The position numbers and the translations under genes were made by a program. The notes beneath the pieces were generated by a model, which was given only the letters and a program-made list of their open reading frames with translations, was not told where the DNA came from and ran no database searches. Positions 7,103 to 13,482 of a DNA stretch of 13,752 bases are shown piece by piece. Every line of letters begins with the position of its first letter. Within the stretch, counting starts at the first letter, position 1. The DNA comes from CAYYNP01 sp964472545 (GTDB lineage Bacteria > Planctomycetota > Planctomycetia > Pirellulales > Thermoguttaceae). The DNA lies in NCBI GenBank assembly GCA_964472545.1, contig CAYYNP010000269.1:1-13752 (forward strand), given 5' to 3'.

Positions 7103-7837
7103 ATGGAAAACACTGATGTCCACCGGAAACTGAGGGAGCGTGCGCTTCGAGAAATGACGGAGTCAGCTGTGATTCCCGCCAAGTATGCGAATAATCCATC
7201 GGCACTGGCCTCCTTGTTGGATACAGTGGACCGACTCTGTGAGAAGATCGTGCAGGACACGCCGGCACGCGGAAAGAACGCCCTTATGCGTGAGGTGATC
7301 ATAAGGACAATAGAGGGGGCGCTTCAGTCTGGGGCTGAATTGGCACAGAAAGACCAGCCATTTGCGGATATCCTCAGCTCCTATGTTCGGGAGAAGGTCA
7401 CGATGATCGAGAGGGACGGTCCTCGGAAGAAGGCCCACGATGTCTTCGTTTGTCACAGTTCGATAGACGGCAAATTCTCACGGAAGCTAGCTGGAGATCT
7501 AGCGGAGAAGGGCTATGCGGTCTGGTTTGACGAGTTCACGATGTTGCCTGGCGATTCCCTTTACGAGAAGATCCAGCAGGGGATCTCAGCCTCATCTTGG
7601 TTCATTGTCGTGCTCTCTCCAGACTCCGTCACCTCGCCATGGTGCAAGCGCGAATTATACAACGCCATGGAAGAAGAGTTGGAACGCAAGAAGGTGTATG
7701 TGGTGCCCGTTCTGTATCGTGATTGCGATGTTCCTGGCTTCCTCAAAGAGAAGTTCTGGGCGGACTGCCGTGGCCGGAACTACAAGCAGGGCCTGGAACT
7801 CATTCTCGAACGACTTCGCAGACAGGCAGATGCATGA
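7103..7837 (+). CDS. TIR-domain protein with N-terminal helical region
   Basis: A 244-residue cytoplasmic protein. Residues 112-244 form a TIR domain: first strand HDVFVCHSS, then GYAVWFDEFTMLPGDS, then the strand FIVVLSPDSV, followed by SPWCKREL. The glutamate E184 in that last block aligns by eye with the catalytic glutamate of NAD-cleaving TIR domains, so NADase or nucleotide-signal activity is plausible. Residues 1-110 look helical and charged and match no domain I know; they could serve oligomerisation or sensing. There is no signal peptide or membrane segment. The gene is lower in GC than its neighbours (64 of 120 bases in 7141-7260 against 42 of 60 in 5701-5760) and uses codons such as ATA and AGA, which suggests transfer. 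Its role may be antiphage defence or signalling. No SIR2, SLOG or other Thoeris-type partner is adjacent. An in-frame GTG directly after the GH50 stop is a less likely start. Confidence 0.85.
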   Translation: MENTDVHRKLRERALREMTESAVIPAKYANNPSALASLLDTVDRLCEKIVQDTPARGKNALMREVIIRTIEGALQSGAELAQKDQPFADILSSYVREKVTMIERDGPRKKAHDVFVCHSSIDGKFSRKLAGDLAEKGYAVWFDEFTMLPGDSLYEKIQQGISASSWFIVVLSPDSVTSPWCKRELYNAMEEELERKKVYVVPVLYRDCDVPGFLKEKFWADCRGRNYKQGLELILERLRRQADA

Positions 7838-7905
7838 AGGGCGCCGCGATGGTGGCGGTGCGCCGTGTTAATCCATGCGTTACGGGCAAGCAACGGCATG
7901 TGCCT

Positions 7906-7988
7906 CGACAGGATTACAGGATTAACAGGATGTGGCTCGATAGTCCGTCCCGTCCTACATCCATCCTGTAGATCCCGTAATCCCGTCG
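7906..7988. repeat. Inverted repeat built of ACAGGAT-type heptads
   Basis: The left arm 7906-7932 holds three ACAGGAT units starting at 7908, 7916 and 7925. The right arm 7962-7988 is its inverse complement at 23 of 27 positions and holds ATCCTGT, ATCCCGT and ATCCCGT. More ATCCCGT-like units follow up to about 8015. It lies between the converging TIR and ThuA genes and could fold as a terminator for either. From memory, ACAGGATTA-type repeats are scattered between genes in many environmental bacteria including planctomycetes; I could not check this here. Confidence 0.75.
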
Positions 7989-8040
7989 ACTCTTCATCCC
8001 GTCCATCCTTCCGTCGATTGCCGGGGGCTGCCCGCACCGT

Positions 8041-8958
8041 CTATCGTCTCGTCCGACCATCCTCACACTCCAAATCCCCCAACGTATACTGAATCCCATC
8101 CAGCAGGAACCGCAGCAATCTCGGATCCTCGAAGCTCTGCGCATTATGCGACGGGGAGACGTAGAACACGCGGCCGTCGCCATGGCGCTTGATCCAGGCG
8201 ACGTAGCGGACGTCCGCCTGGACCTGCTCCTGCCGCTTGCCGCAGTTGAGCTTGGCGGTGTCCATGACCAGCAACGGGCGGAAGTTCTTCTTTTCGTAAG
8301 CCTTGTTGAAGAGATACGGCTCGTCGACGTGGACCAGCGGCTTGCCGTCGAAGGCCTGCACCAGGGGATGGTCCGGCTCGACCGGCGTGACGGTCACTTC
8401 CTGCTGGGCCGGATGGAAGTCGAAACTGCCGCCGAGCAGTTCGCTGAATTCGTCGGAGTTGTTGAAGATCACAATCGCCCCGTGGATCGCCACCAGCCCG
8501 CCGCCTTCGGCGACGAAGTCGATGAGATTCTTCTCCAGGGCGGCCGCCTCTTCGGCCTTGTCTTCGCCGAGCATGTCGAGGAAGAGGTGTCTCGCGGGGT
8601 TCTTCGAGCAATTGTTGTTGAGGATCACCGCGTCGAACTTCCGCAGCTTCTCTTTGGAGAACATCGCGACGTCGTCGCTCGCTACGACATCGAAGGCCCC
8701 GCTCTTCTCGCCGAGGATCTTGACCACCGCGGCCGTGTGCGGGATTACCCAATGCTTGTAGCCGGTGCATGCGGAGAAGAGCAGCACGGTGCGTTTGGGC
8801 TTCGGCTTGGCCGTTGGAACTGCCGGAGCGAGTTCCGTGATCTTCTCCTGCCACTGCGGCGTGAGCGGTATGGCGGGCTTGCTTTGGGCCTGAACAAGAC
8901 GTCCGGGAAGAGCCACTGCCAACGTGATCGACAGTATCACGAAGAGCTTCTTCATCAT
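8041..8958 (-). CDS. Secreted ThuA-domain protein
   Basis: A 305-residue exported protein with a Sec signal peptide (residues 1-25, ending in LVQA) and one ThuA-like domain over about 55-295. This domain has a class I glutamine amidotransferase-like fold. The family is named for trehalose utilisation in rhizobia, and secreted versions are abundant in Planctomycetota, usually with no proven reaction. Visible blocks are SACTGYKHWVIPH (62-74), the GGGLVAIHGA turn (152-161), HVDEPYLF (210-217) and GRVFYVSPSHN (262-272). A role in sugar or keto-sugar metabolism at the cell surface is inference. AGGAG at 8967-8971 lies eight bases before the ATG-ATG start. A longer reading up to 9378 would translate the palindrome at 9055-9156 and is rejected. 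The gene is convergent with the TIR gene. Confidence 0.88.
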   Translation of the reverse strand: MMKKLFVILSITLAVALPGRLVQAQSKPAIPLTPQWQEKITELAPAVPTAKPKPKRTVLLFSACTGYKHWVIPHTAAVVKILGEKSGAFDVVASDDVAMFSKEKLRKFDAVILNNNCSKNPARHLFLDMLGEDKAEEAAALEKNLIDFVAEGGGLVAIHGAIVIFNNSDEFSELLGGSFDFHPAQQEVTVTPVEPDHPLVQAFDGKPLVHVDEPYLFNKAYEKKNFRPLLVMDTAKLNCGKRQEQVQADVRYVAWIKRHGDGRVFYVSPSHNAQSFEDPRLLRFLLDGIQYTLGDLECEDGRTRR

Positions 8959-8966
8959 CAGTTCGT

Positions 8967-8971
8967 CTCCT
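8967..8971 (-). promoter_or_regulatory. Ribosome binding site of the ThuA gene
   Basis: AGGAG on the minus strand, eight bases before the first of two consecutive ATG codons, supports the start at 8958 rather than further upstream. Confidence 0.65.
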
Positions 8972-9054
8972 GTTGCAGGTTGTGCTGCTGGTCCTATCCT
9001 ACATGAGTCTCGGCAACAAAGCGAGCAACCTCTGCGAGCCGGCATCCTGACAAG

Positions 9055-9156
9055 TGGGTGGCTGGGGTCGAGGAGCGAGGAACGAGCACCGAGCCCCCAG
9101 GATCGTGCCTCTGGGGGCTCACCACTCGTTCCTCGTGGTTCGACCCCAGCCACCCA
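9055..9156. repeat. 102-base multi-segment palindrome
   Basis: Three nested perfect stems make almost the whole element fold on itself. The outer stem is 16 bases (9055-9070 with 9141-9156, containing GGCTGGGGTCG). The middle stem is GAGGAACGAG (9077-9086 with 9125-9134). The inner stem is GAGCCCCCAG (9091-9100 with 9111-9120), with a 10-base loop. It lies between the desaturase stop and the ThuA start, both on the minus strand, so it could terminate desaturase transcription. No target-site duplication was seen. It resembles dispersed extragenic palindromes that I associate with planctomycete genomes; that link is from memory. Confidence 0.85.
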
Positions 9157-9211
9157 GTCGCCGAGTTCACCAACGGCGACGGCCGGAAGTTCCATGACGG
9201 CGTGCCAGCCT

Positions 9212-10195
9212 TCACGCCCCGTTCGATTCGCGACCCCGCCGGCGGACGACGTCCCATGCCAAGCCGACGGACTCCATCGCACAGATGATGAGGTAGGTCG
9301 CGTCGAATTCCCACCAGCGACGGCCGTGCCGGGCACTGTTGGGAGCCGCGTGGTGGTTGTTGTGCCAGCCTTCGCCATAGGCCAGCAGCCCGACCCACCA
9401 CAGGTTGCGGCTGTCGTCCGGCGTCTCGTAGTTGCGATATCCCCACATGTGCGAGGCGGAATTTACCAGCCAGGTCACGTGCAACACGTAGGCCAGCCGG
9501 AGGAACATCCCGTAGACCAGCAGCGAGACTCCGGTATACCAGTCCCAAACCAGCCACCCCGTCGCGAACAGGGCAGCGCCGAGGGCGAAATGCCACAAGA
9601 GGAACGTCTTGTCGAGCAAGTGGAGGAAAGGCTCCTTCAATAGGTTCTTGCCATAACGTTCGACCGTGCGGCGCCAACTGGGGTCGCGCGGGCGCGGAAA
9701 GAGCCACAGCATATGACTCCACCATGCTCCGTCGTGGGGAGAGTGGGGGTCGCCCTCTTTGTCGGCGTAGTGATGGTGCTTGCGGTGCACGGCGGTCCAG
9801 GTGATGGGCGGGCCCTCGCCCGCCAGCGTACCCAAGACGGCCAGTATCCGCCGCACCAGCGGGAACGTTTGGAAGCTCCGATGGGTCAGCAGCCGATGAT
9901 ACCCCAGGCACACACCCAGGCAGCCGGTAAGCAAGCCGAGCACGACCGCCGCGAGCAAGCCCTGCCAGGTGAAGCACAGCACGGCTGCCGCCGCACCGAC
10001 GTGGATCAGCCCGATCCAGAGCACGTTGTACCAGTCGAGGCCGTTCGCCCAGCGGTCGGGCTCGTCGGCCGAGGGCGACGGGGCGTCGGCCTGCGGCGAA
10101 ACGGATTCGGCAAGCGCATCCGTCGAGTCTAGGCCGACGACGGGAAGAACTTCCGAGTCGAGTTCTTGCACGCTGCTTCGTGTGGTGACGTTCAT
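9212..10195 (-). CDS. Membrane fatty acid (acyl-CoA delta-9 type) desaturase
   Basis: A 327-residue membrane di-iron enzyme that introduces a cis double bond into saturated acyl chains, using oxygen and an electron donor. The three histidine boxes are complete: HRLLTH (H100-H105), HRKHH (H137-H141) and HNNHH (H278-H282), with a further ligand-like H249 in NSASHMWG. Membrane segments are predicted near 57-75, 79-96, 197-215 and 222-245. The family type (stearoyl-CoA desaturase-like, DesC) is judged from box order and spacing; the true acyl carrier is not known. Residues 1-50 form a hydrophilic, acidic N-terminal extension without a known domain. The ATG at 10195 has AAGGA (10203-10207) seven bases upstream and is preferred to an in-frame TTG five codons earlier. 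It stands alone, with 253 bases to the ThuA gene. Its role would be control of membrane fluidity. Confidence 0.92.
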   Translation of the reverse strand: MNVTTRSSVQELDSEVLPVVGLDSTDALAESVSPQADAPSPSADEPDRWANGLDWYNVLWIGLIHVGAAAAVLCFTWQGLLAAVVLGLLTGCLGVCLGYHRLLTHRSFQTFPLVRRILAVLGTLAGEGPPITWTAVHRKHHHYADKEGDPHSPHDGAWWSHMLWLFPRPRDPSWRRTVERYGKNLLKEPFLHLLDKTFLLWHFALGAALFATGWLVWDWYTGVSLLVYGMFLRLAYVLHVTWLVNSASHMWGYRNYETPDDSRNLWWVGLLAYGEGWHNNHHAAPNSARHGRRWWEFDATYLIICAMESVGLAWDVVRRRGRESNGA

Positions 10196-10508
10196 ATTCC
10201 AATCCTTCAACCAGAGGAGTTGATATCCAGAGATCGTGGATCTCTACCGGGTAGCAGAATTGTAGGAACGTCGCGAACGGCAGGACGAGCCTCTTGTGGC
10301 AAGATGCCGTCTTCTCGGCGGGATGAGCGGGCAACTTGCGGGCTCAGTAGGACAAGGCCTTGGCAACGCCCTCCAGAAAGGCGAGCGCTATGGGGCAGCC
10401 ATGTGGAATGTGAAAGTTGCGTAATACCCTGGGGGCAGATGTACCGTCACTCGCCTTGCGTGCCAGACACTCTTGCGGAGCAGTCGCACCCGCGCCGATA
10501 TCGGCCGT
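10196..10508. other. 313-base gap upstream of the desaturase
   Basis: This gap should hold the desaturase promoter and the 3' end of the GH127 transcript. A TACAAT hexamer (minus strand, complement of ATTGTA at 10259-10264) could be a -10 box for the desaturase, but I see no good -35. A short hairpin lies at 10229-10245 and a perfect 12-base palindrome at 10494-10505, three bases beyond the GH127 stop. An open reading frame across it resembles no protein that I know and looks like chance. I see no RNA gene or mobile element. Confidence 0.4.
10229..10245. repeat. Hairpin in the desaturase leader region
   Basis: AGAGATC and GATCTCT form a perfect seven-base stem around GTG, 34 bases upstream of the desaturase ATG. 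It could be an operator or a leader RNA structure, but the stem is short. Confidence 0.35.
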
Positions 10509-12599
10509 CTACCGCGCCAACGGAATCCACACTTCCATGTACGACAACCCCCGATTTGCCCAGGCGTAGTAGGGGATGAGCGTGATGGGGACGGTGTCGT
10601 GTTCGGCCGGATTCAGTTCACGCGCCTGGAAGGGGCGATAGAGCGTGCCTTCCGAATTGGCCGGTTCTGTGGGCGACTCGGCACGGCTGCTCACGTCTTC
10701 GATGAATCGATCGCGGCCGCGGAAGGTCACGGCGGTGGTTTCGAGCACAGTGACGCCGCCGAGCAATTCGGCGTCGTGCCGGGCGGCAAAAGTGGCGTTC
10801 TCCGGCAGGAAGACGCCGTCGGTCCAGACTCTCTTGCCGCCTTGCTCAAGCGGGGCTTCGAGGCAATAGACGATCGGCCCGCGCATCACGGCCACCTTGT
10901 TCCGTAGGCCCTCGACCGCCGGATGGGCCTCGATCAGGCGGACCGGTATGGGCAAGTCCAGCTCGACGACGTCGCCCGGCTGCCAGACGCGGCCAACCGT
11001 GGCGTACGTGCCGGGCGTGAGGGCCGTCGACAGCGGCCGCCCGTTGAGCCTGCAAGTGGCGCCTTCGGCCCAGCCGGGGATCCGCAGCATCACGCCGATC
11101 GGCTTGCGAGGGGCTCGATCGACGCGGATCTCGATGCGTCCGTTCCAGGGATAGTCGGTCCGTTGGGTCAGGGCGATTGCCGATCCGTCGGGTAGCTCGG
11201 TGTCGAGCTTGCTGCTGCCGTAGAGATTGACCCACACGCCCTCGTCCGAGACGCTGTACGCCCAATTGTGCAACTTGGCGATCGTTCGCGCCACGCTCGG
11301 CGGGCAGCAGTAACAATTGCACTCGGTGGTCCAGCGAAGGCCCGTCTGATGGTTGTGCCCGGGCGTTCCGTCCCAGAGCAGCGGGTTGCAGTAGAAGAAC
11401 GCCTTGCCGTCGAGGTTCACGGCCGAGAGCAGGCTGTTGTAGAGCACGCGTTCGGTCACGTCGCCGTAGCGGGCGTCGGCCGTGGCGGCCAACAGGCGGT
11501 AGTTCCACATGGCGTTGCCGATGTTGGAGCAGGTTTCCGCGTAGGCACGCTCGGGCAGATGGTAGTCGCCCAAGAAGGCCTCGTGGACCGGATCGCCTCG
11601 CTGCGACGTGCCCGCGCCGGGGCCGACGGCACCGGTTACGTACATCTGCCGCGTGGTCACGTTCTGCCAGATACGTTTCAGCGCGTCGAGCACGGCCTTC
11701 TCGCCGGTCTCGATGTAGAGGTCGGTGGCGCCGCAATAGAGATACGTCGCACACACCGCGTGTCCCACGGCGATCGACTCCTCGCGCAGCGGCACGCGAT
11801 CTTGCGTCTGATCGGTACCGCCGTTGCGATGCGTGCCGCCGCCGGGCGACGAGCCGCGGTTGTCGATCATCACCTGGGCCACGTCCAGATAGCGGCGCTC
11901 GCCGGTGGTGCGGTAGAGTTCCACCAGCCCCATGTGTGCCGAAGGGTTCCAAGGAAAGTGGACCAGCCGCGGCGGGCGGGGGCTGAACTCGCGGTGCAGG
12001 AAGTCGCCCGTCTTGGTGGCGATCTTCAGGAAGTTGTCCTTGCCGGTCACCCGATGGTGGACGCAGGCCGCGGTGAGCAGGTGGCCCATGTTGTAGAGTT
12101 GATGCGTGTAGGGCGCGTCCAAGGGCGACACGTCGTCGCGAAGCTGGGCGTTGGTGGAGATGAACCCGTCGGCCTGCTGGGCCTTGCCAATCACGCCGAT
12201 CCACTCATCCAGCAAGCGATCCAACGCCGGGTCCTTCGTCACCTCATAGACCAGCGCCACCGATTCGAGCCACTTGTAGCAATCGCCGTCGCTCCAGTTC
12301 GTCCCTCGAAAGCTCCCCTCTTCCAACCCGGCCGCCACACGGAAGTTGGCAAGCTGTTCCGAGTTTTTCGGATCCAACAGCGCCCGATGCACGGCCGGCA
12401 CCATCGCCGAACGGCAGACCGCGTGCCGTTGAGCCCAGAAGCCGGCGGTCCAGCGGACGTCGTCCAGGTCGACGCTGCGGAGGCGTGCGTGCTCGCTGTT
12501 CGATGTATCGATGATGCCGGCGGCGTTGGCCGTGGTGATCGCCAGAAGCAACGACGTGGTTACCGCAAGCAGCGTGAGGGGAGTCGGTTTCCAGGTCAT
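10509..12599 (-). CDS. Secreted GH127 (DUF1680) beta-L-arabinofuranosidase-like enzyme
   Basis: A 696-residue exported hydrolase of GH127, formerly DUF1680. The characterised member HypBA1 releases beta-L-arabinofuranose using a zinc-bound cysteine nucleophile. A Sec signal peptide covers residues 1-26 (ends ANA). The six-hairpin alpha barrel spans about 40-440, followed by beta-sandwich domains to the end. The zinc site is intact: E355 and C357 in AETCSN, and C431-C432 in CYCCPPS, spaced like E338, C340, C417 and C418 of HypBA1. C431 is therefore the predicted nucleophile. Length is slightly above the 658 residues I recall for HypBA1, mostly through the signal peptide. GGAG at 12607-12610 lies seven bases before the ATG. 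It is transcribed alone or after the GNAT gene, 175 bases upstream. Activity on other furanosides or pyranosides is possible in this broad family. Confidence 0.9.
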   Translation of the reverse strand: MTWKPTPLTLLAVTTSLLLAITTANAAGIIDTSNSEHARLRSVDLDDVRWTAGFWAQRHAVCRSAMVPAVHRALLDPKNSEQLANFRVAAGLEEGSFRGTNWSDGDCYKWLESVALVYEVTKDPALDRLLDEWIGVIGKAQQADGFISTNAQLRDDVSPLDAPYTHQLYNMGHLLTAACVHHRVTGKDNFLKIATKTGDFLHREFSPRPPRLVHFPWNPSAHMGLVELYRTTGERRYLDVAQVMIDNRGSSPGGGTHRNGGTDQTQDRVPLREESIAVGHAVCATYLYCGATDLYIETGEKAVLDALKRIWQNVTTRQMYVTGAVGPGAGTSQRGDPVHEAFLGDYHLPERAYAETCSNIGNAMWNYRLLAATADARYGDVTERVLYNSLLSAVNLDGKAFFYCNPLLWDGTPGHNHQTGLRWTTECNCYCCPPSVARTIAKLHNWAYSVSDEGVWVNLYGSSKLDTELPDGSAIALTQRTDYPWNGRIEIRVDRAPRKPIGVMLRIPGWAEGATCRLNGRPLSTALTPGTYATVGRVWQPGDVVELDLPIPVRLIEAHPAVEGLRNKVAVMRGPIVYCLEAPLEQGGKRVWTDGVFLPENATFAARHDAELLGGVTVLETTAVTFRGRDRFIEDVSSRAESPTEPANSEGTLYRPFQARELNPAEHDTVPITLIPYYAWANRGLSYMEVWIPLAR

Positions 12600-12622
12600 C
12601 GTATGTCTCCGAACGTCTCAAA

Positions 12623-12639
12623 ACTGCCACCATGGCAGT
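12623..12639. repeat. Hairpin in the GH127 leader
   Basis: ACTGCCA and TGGCAGT form a perfect seven-base stem around CCA, 24 bases before the GH127 start codon. It could be an operator for a dimeric regulator or a small RNA hairpin that influences translation. The rest of the 12600-12774 gap shows no gene. Confidence 0.4.
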
Positions 12640-12774
12640 GATAGCCCGTGGCGTCGGCCGCTGCCAGTGGTCGGGTGCGCCGATCTGCCCTCGCTTGGCT
12701 CAAGTAGGGCCGTCGGGACCTTTCGTTCCGAGCATTGCTTCTGCGAGGCCGTGGCACACGTGCGTCACCGCGTA

Positions 12775-13269
12775 CTAATGCCGCACCATGACGACCTCGT
12801 CGATTTCCTCGCCGCGCGCGTTCGCAAAACCCCTGGTGTGGCCGGAGATCTCGAATCCACATTTCCGCAGCACGCGAATCGAAGCAACGTTGTCTGTGGC
12901 GGCTCGTGCGTAGATGGGGCGTCTGGTTTGGATCTTCAGGAACCGAGCGAGCGCCTGCGTAGCAATGCCGCTGCCCCAGAACTCGCGGCCGACCCAGTAG
13001 GTGACCTCGATTTCGCCCAACGTCTCATCGACGTAGCTCGCGACGGAGCCGGCCACTTGCCCGTCGCAGAGAATGGTCCGGACGGTGACGGTGTCGTCGT
13101 TTAGAATCCTGGCCCAGTGTGCCATGAAGGCATCTCGGTCTGTGGAATCGCTGCGCGTGAAGGCGGCCATATGACAGGCGACGGGGTCCTTCTGGTGCGC
13201 GAAGAAGATCGGCAAATCGGTCTGTGCGACGCGTCGCAGTGCGACGTCGTTGGCTGGGGATTCTGTCAT
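12775..13269 (-). CDS. GNAT-family N-acetyltransferase (RimJ/RimL-like)
   Basis: A 164-residue cytoplasmic acetyltransferase that uses acetyl-CoA to modify an unknown amine. The acetyl-CoA pyrophosphate loop is visible as YWVGREFWGSGIATQAL (91-107), with G99-S-G101 at its core. It follows the beta-4 strand GEIEVT and is followed by the motif B stretch DNVASIRVLRKCGFE (126-140) typical of RimJ/RimL-type members. The length is normal for the family. AGGA at 13277-13280 lies seven bases before the ATG. Possible substrates include ribosomal protein N-termini, small molecules or antibiotics; nothing here distinguishes them. It is 175 bases upstream of the GH127 gene on the same strand, and a functional link is unlikely. 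Confidence 0.88.
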   Translation of the reverse strand: MTESPANDVALRRVAQTDLPIFFAHQKDPVACHMAAFTRSDSTDRDAFMAHWARILNDDTVTVRTILCDGQVAGSVASYVDETLGEIEVTYWVGREFWGSGIATQALARFLKIQTRRPIYARAATDNVASIRVLRKCGFEISGHTRGFANARGEEIDEVVMVRH

Positions 13270-13412
13270 TCGCCAGTCCTGGACTCCCCGCGGCCCGTCG
13301 GTGGCCGTGAACGCGACCCCCGCCGGCGCGATAGAAAGGCACAGATCGGTAGGCTCTTGTTCGCTACGATGCGGCAGGCCTTCCTGAGGCGGAACATCGC
13401 CCGGAGTTAACG

Positions 13413-13446
13413 AAAAAGCGTCGCCTCCCGCGGGGGAGGCGACGCT
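13413..13446 (-). terminator. Intrinsic terminator of the PEP-CTERM gene
   Basis: On the minus strand a perfect 13-base GC-rich stem (13434-13446 with 13417-13429, containing GCGTCGCC) and a four-base loop lead directly into five U residues (A run at 13413-13417 on the plus strand). This is a textbook rho-independent terminator, 37 bases after the stop of the PEP-CTERM gene. It should separate that gene from the GNAT gene, whose start lies 144 bases further on. I see nothing else in the 13270-13482 gap. Confidence 0.9.
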
Positions 13447-13482
13447 GGAGAAGCTGCGTTGCCTACGGTCTCGATTGCGGCG

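Noticed and set aside
7906..7988. CRISPR array from the repeated ACAGGAT heptads
   Set aside because: Units are 7-9 bases with no spacers and are arranged as an inverted repeat, with no cas genes nearby.
7103..8958. TIR and ThuA genes as a two-gene defence system
   Set aside because: The genes converge, so they are not co-transcribed, and the ThuA protein is exported while the TIR protein is cytoplasmic.
8146..9006. 286-residue open frame on the plus strand opposite the ThuA gene
   Set aside because: The minus strand encodes a clear ThuA domain with signal peptide and ribosome site; the opposite frame shows no family features.
8959..9378. Upstream extension of the ThuA gene
   Set aside because: It would translate through the 102-base palindrome and into the desaturase gene, and would bury a normal signal peptide 140 residues inside the protein.
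10166..10579. 137-residue plus-strand open frame across the 313-base gap
   Set aside because: It overlaps the ends of two real minus-strand genes and its serine/arginine/proline-rich translation has no recognisable motif.
11268..12641. 457-residue open frame on the plus strand opposite the GH127 gene
   Set aside because: No recognisable domain or signal peptide, and it lies entirely over well-conserved GH127 coding sequence.
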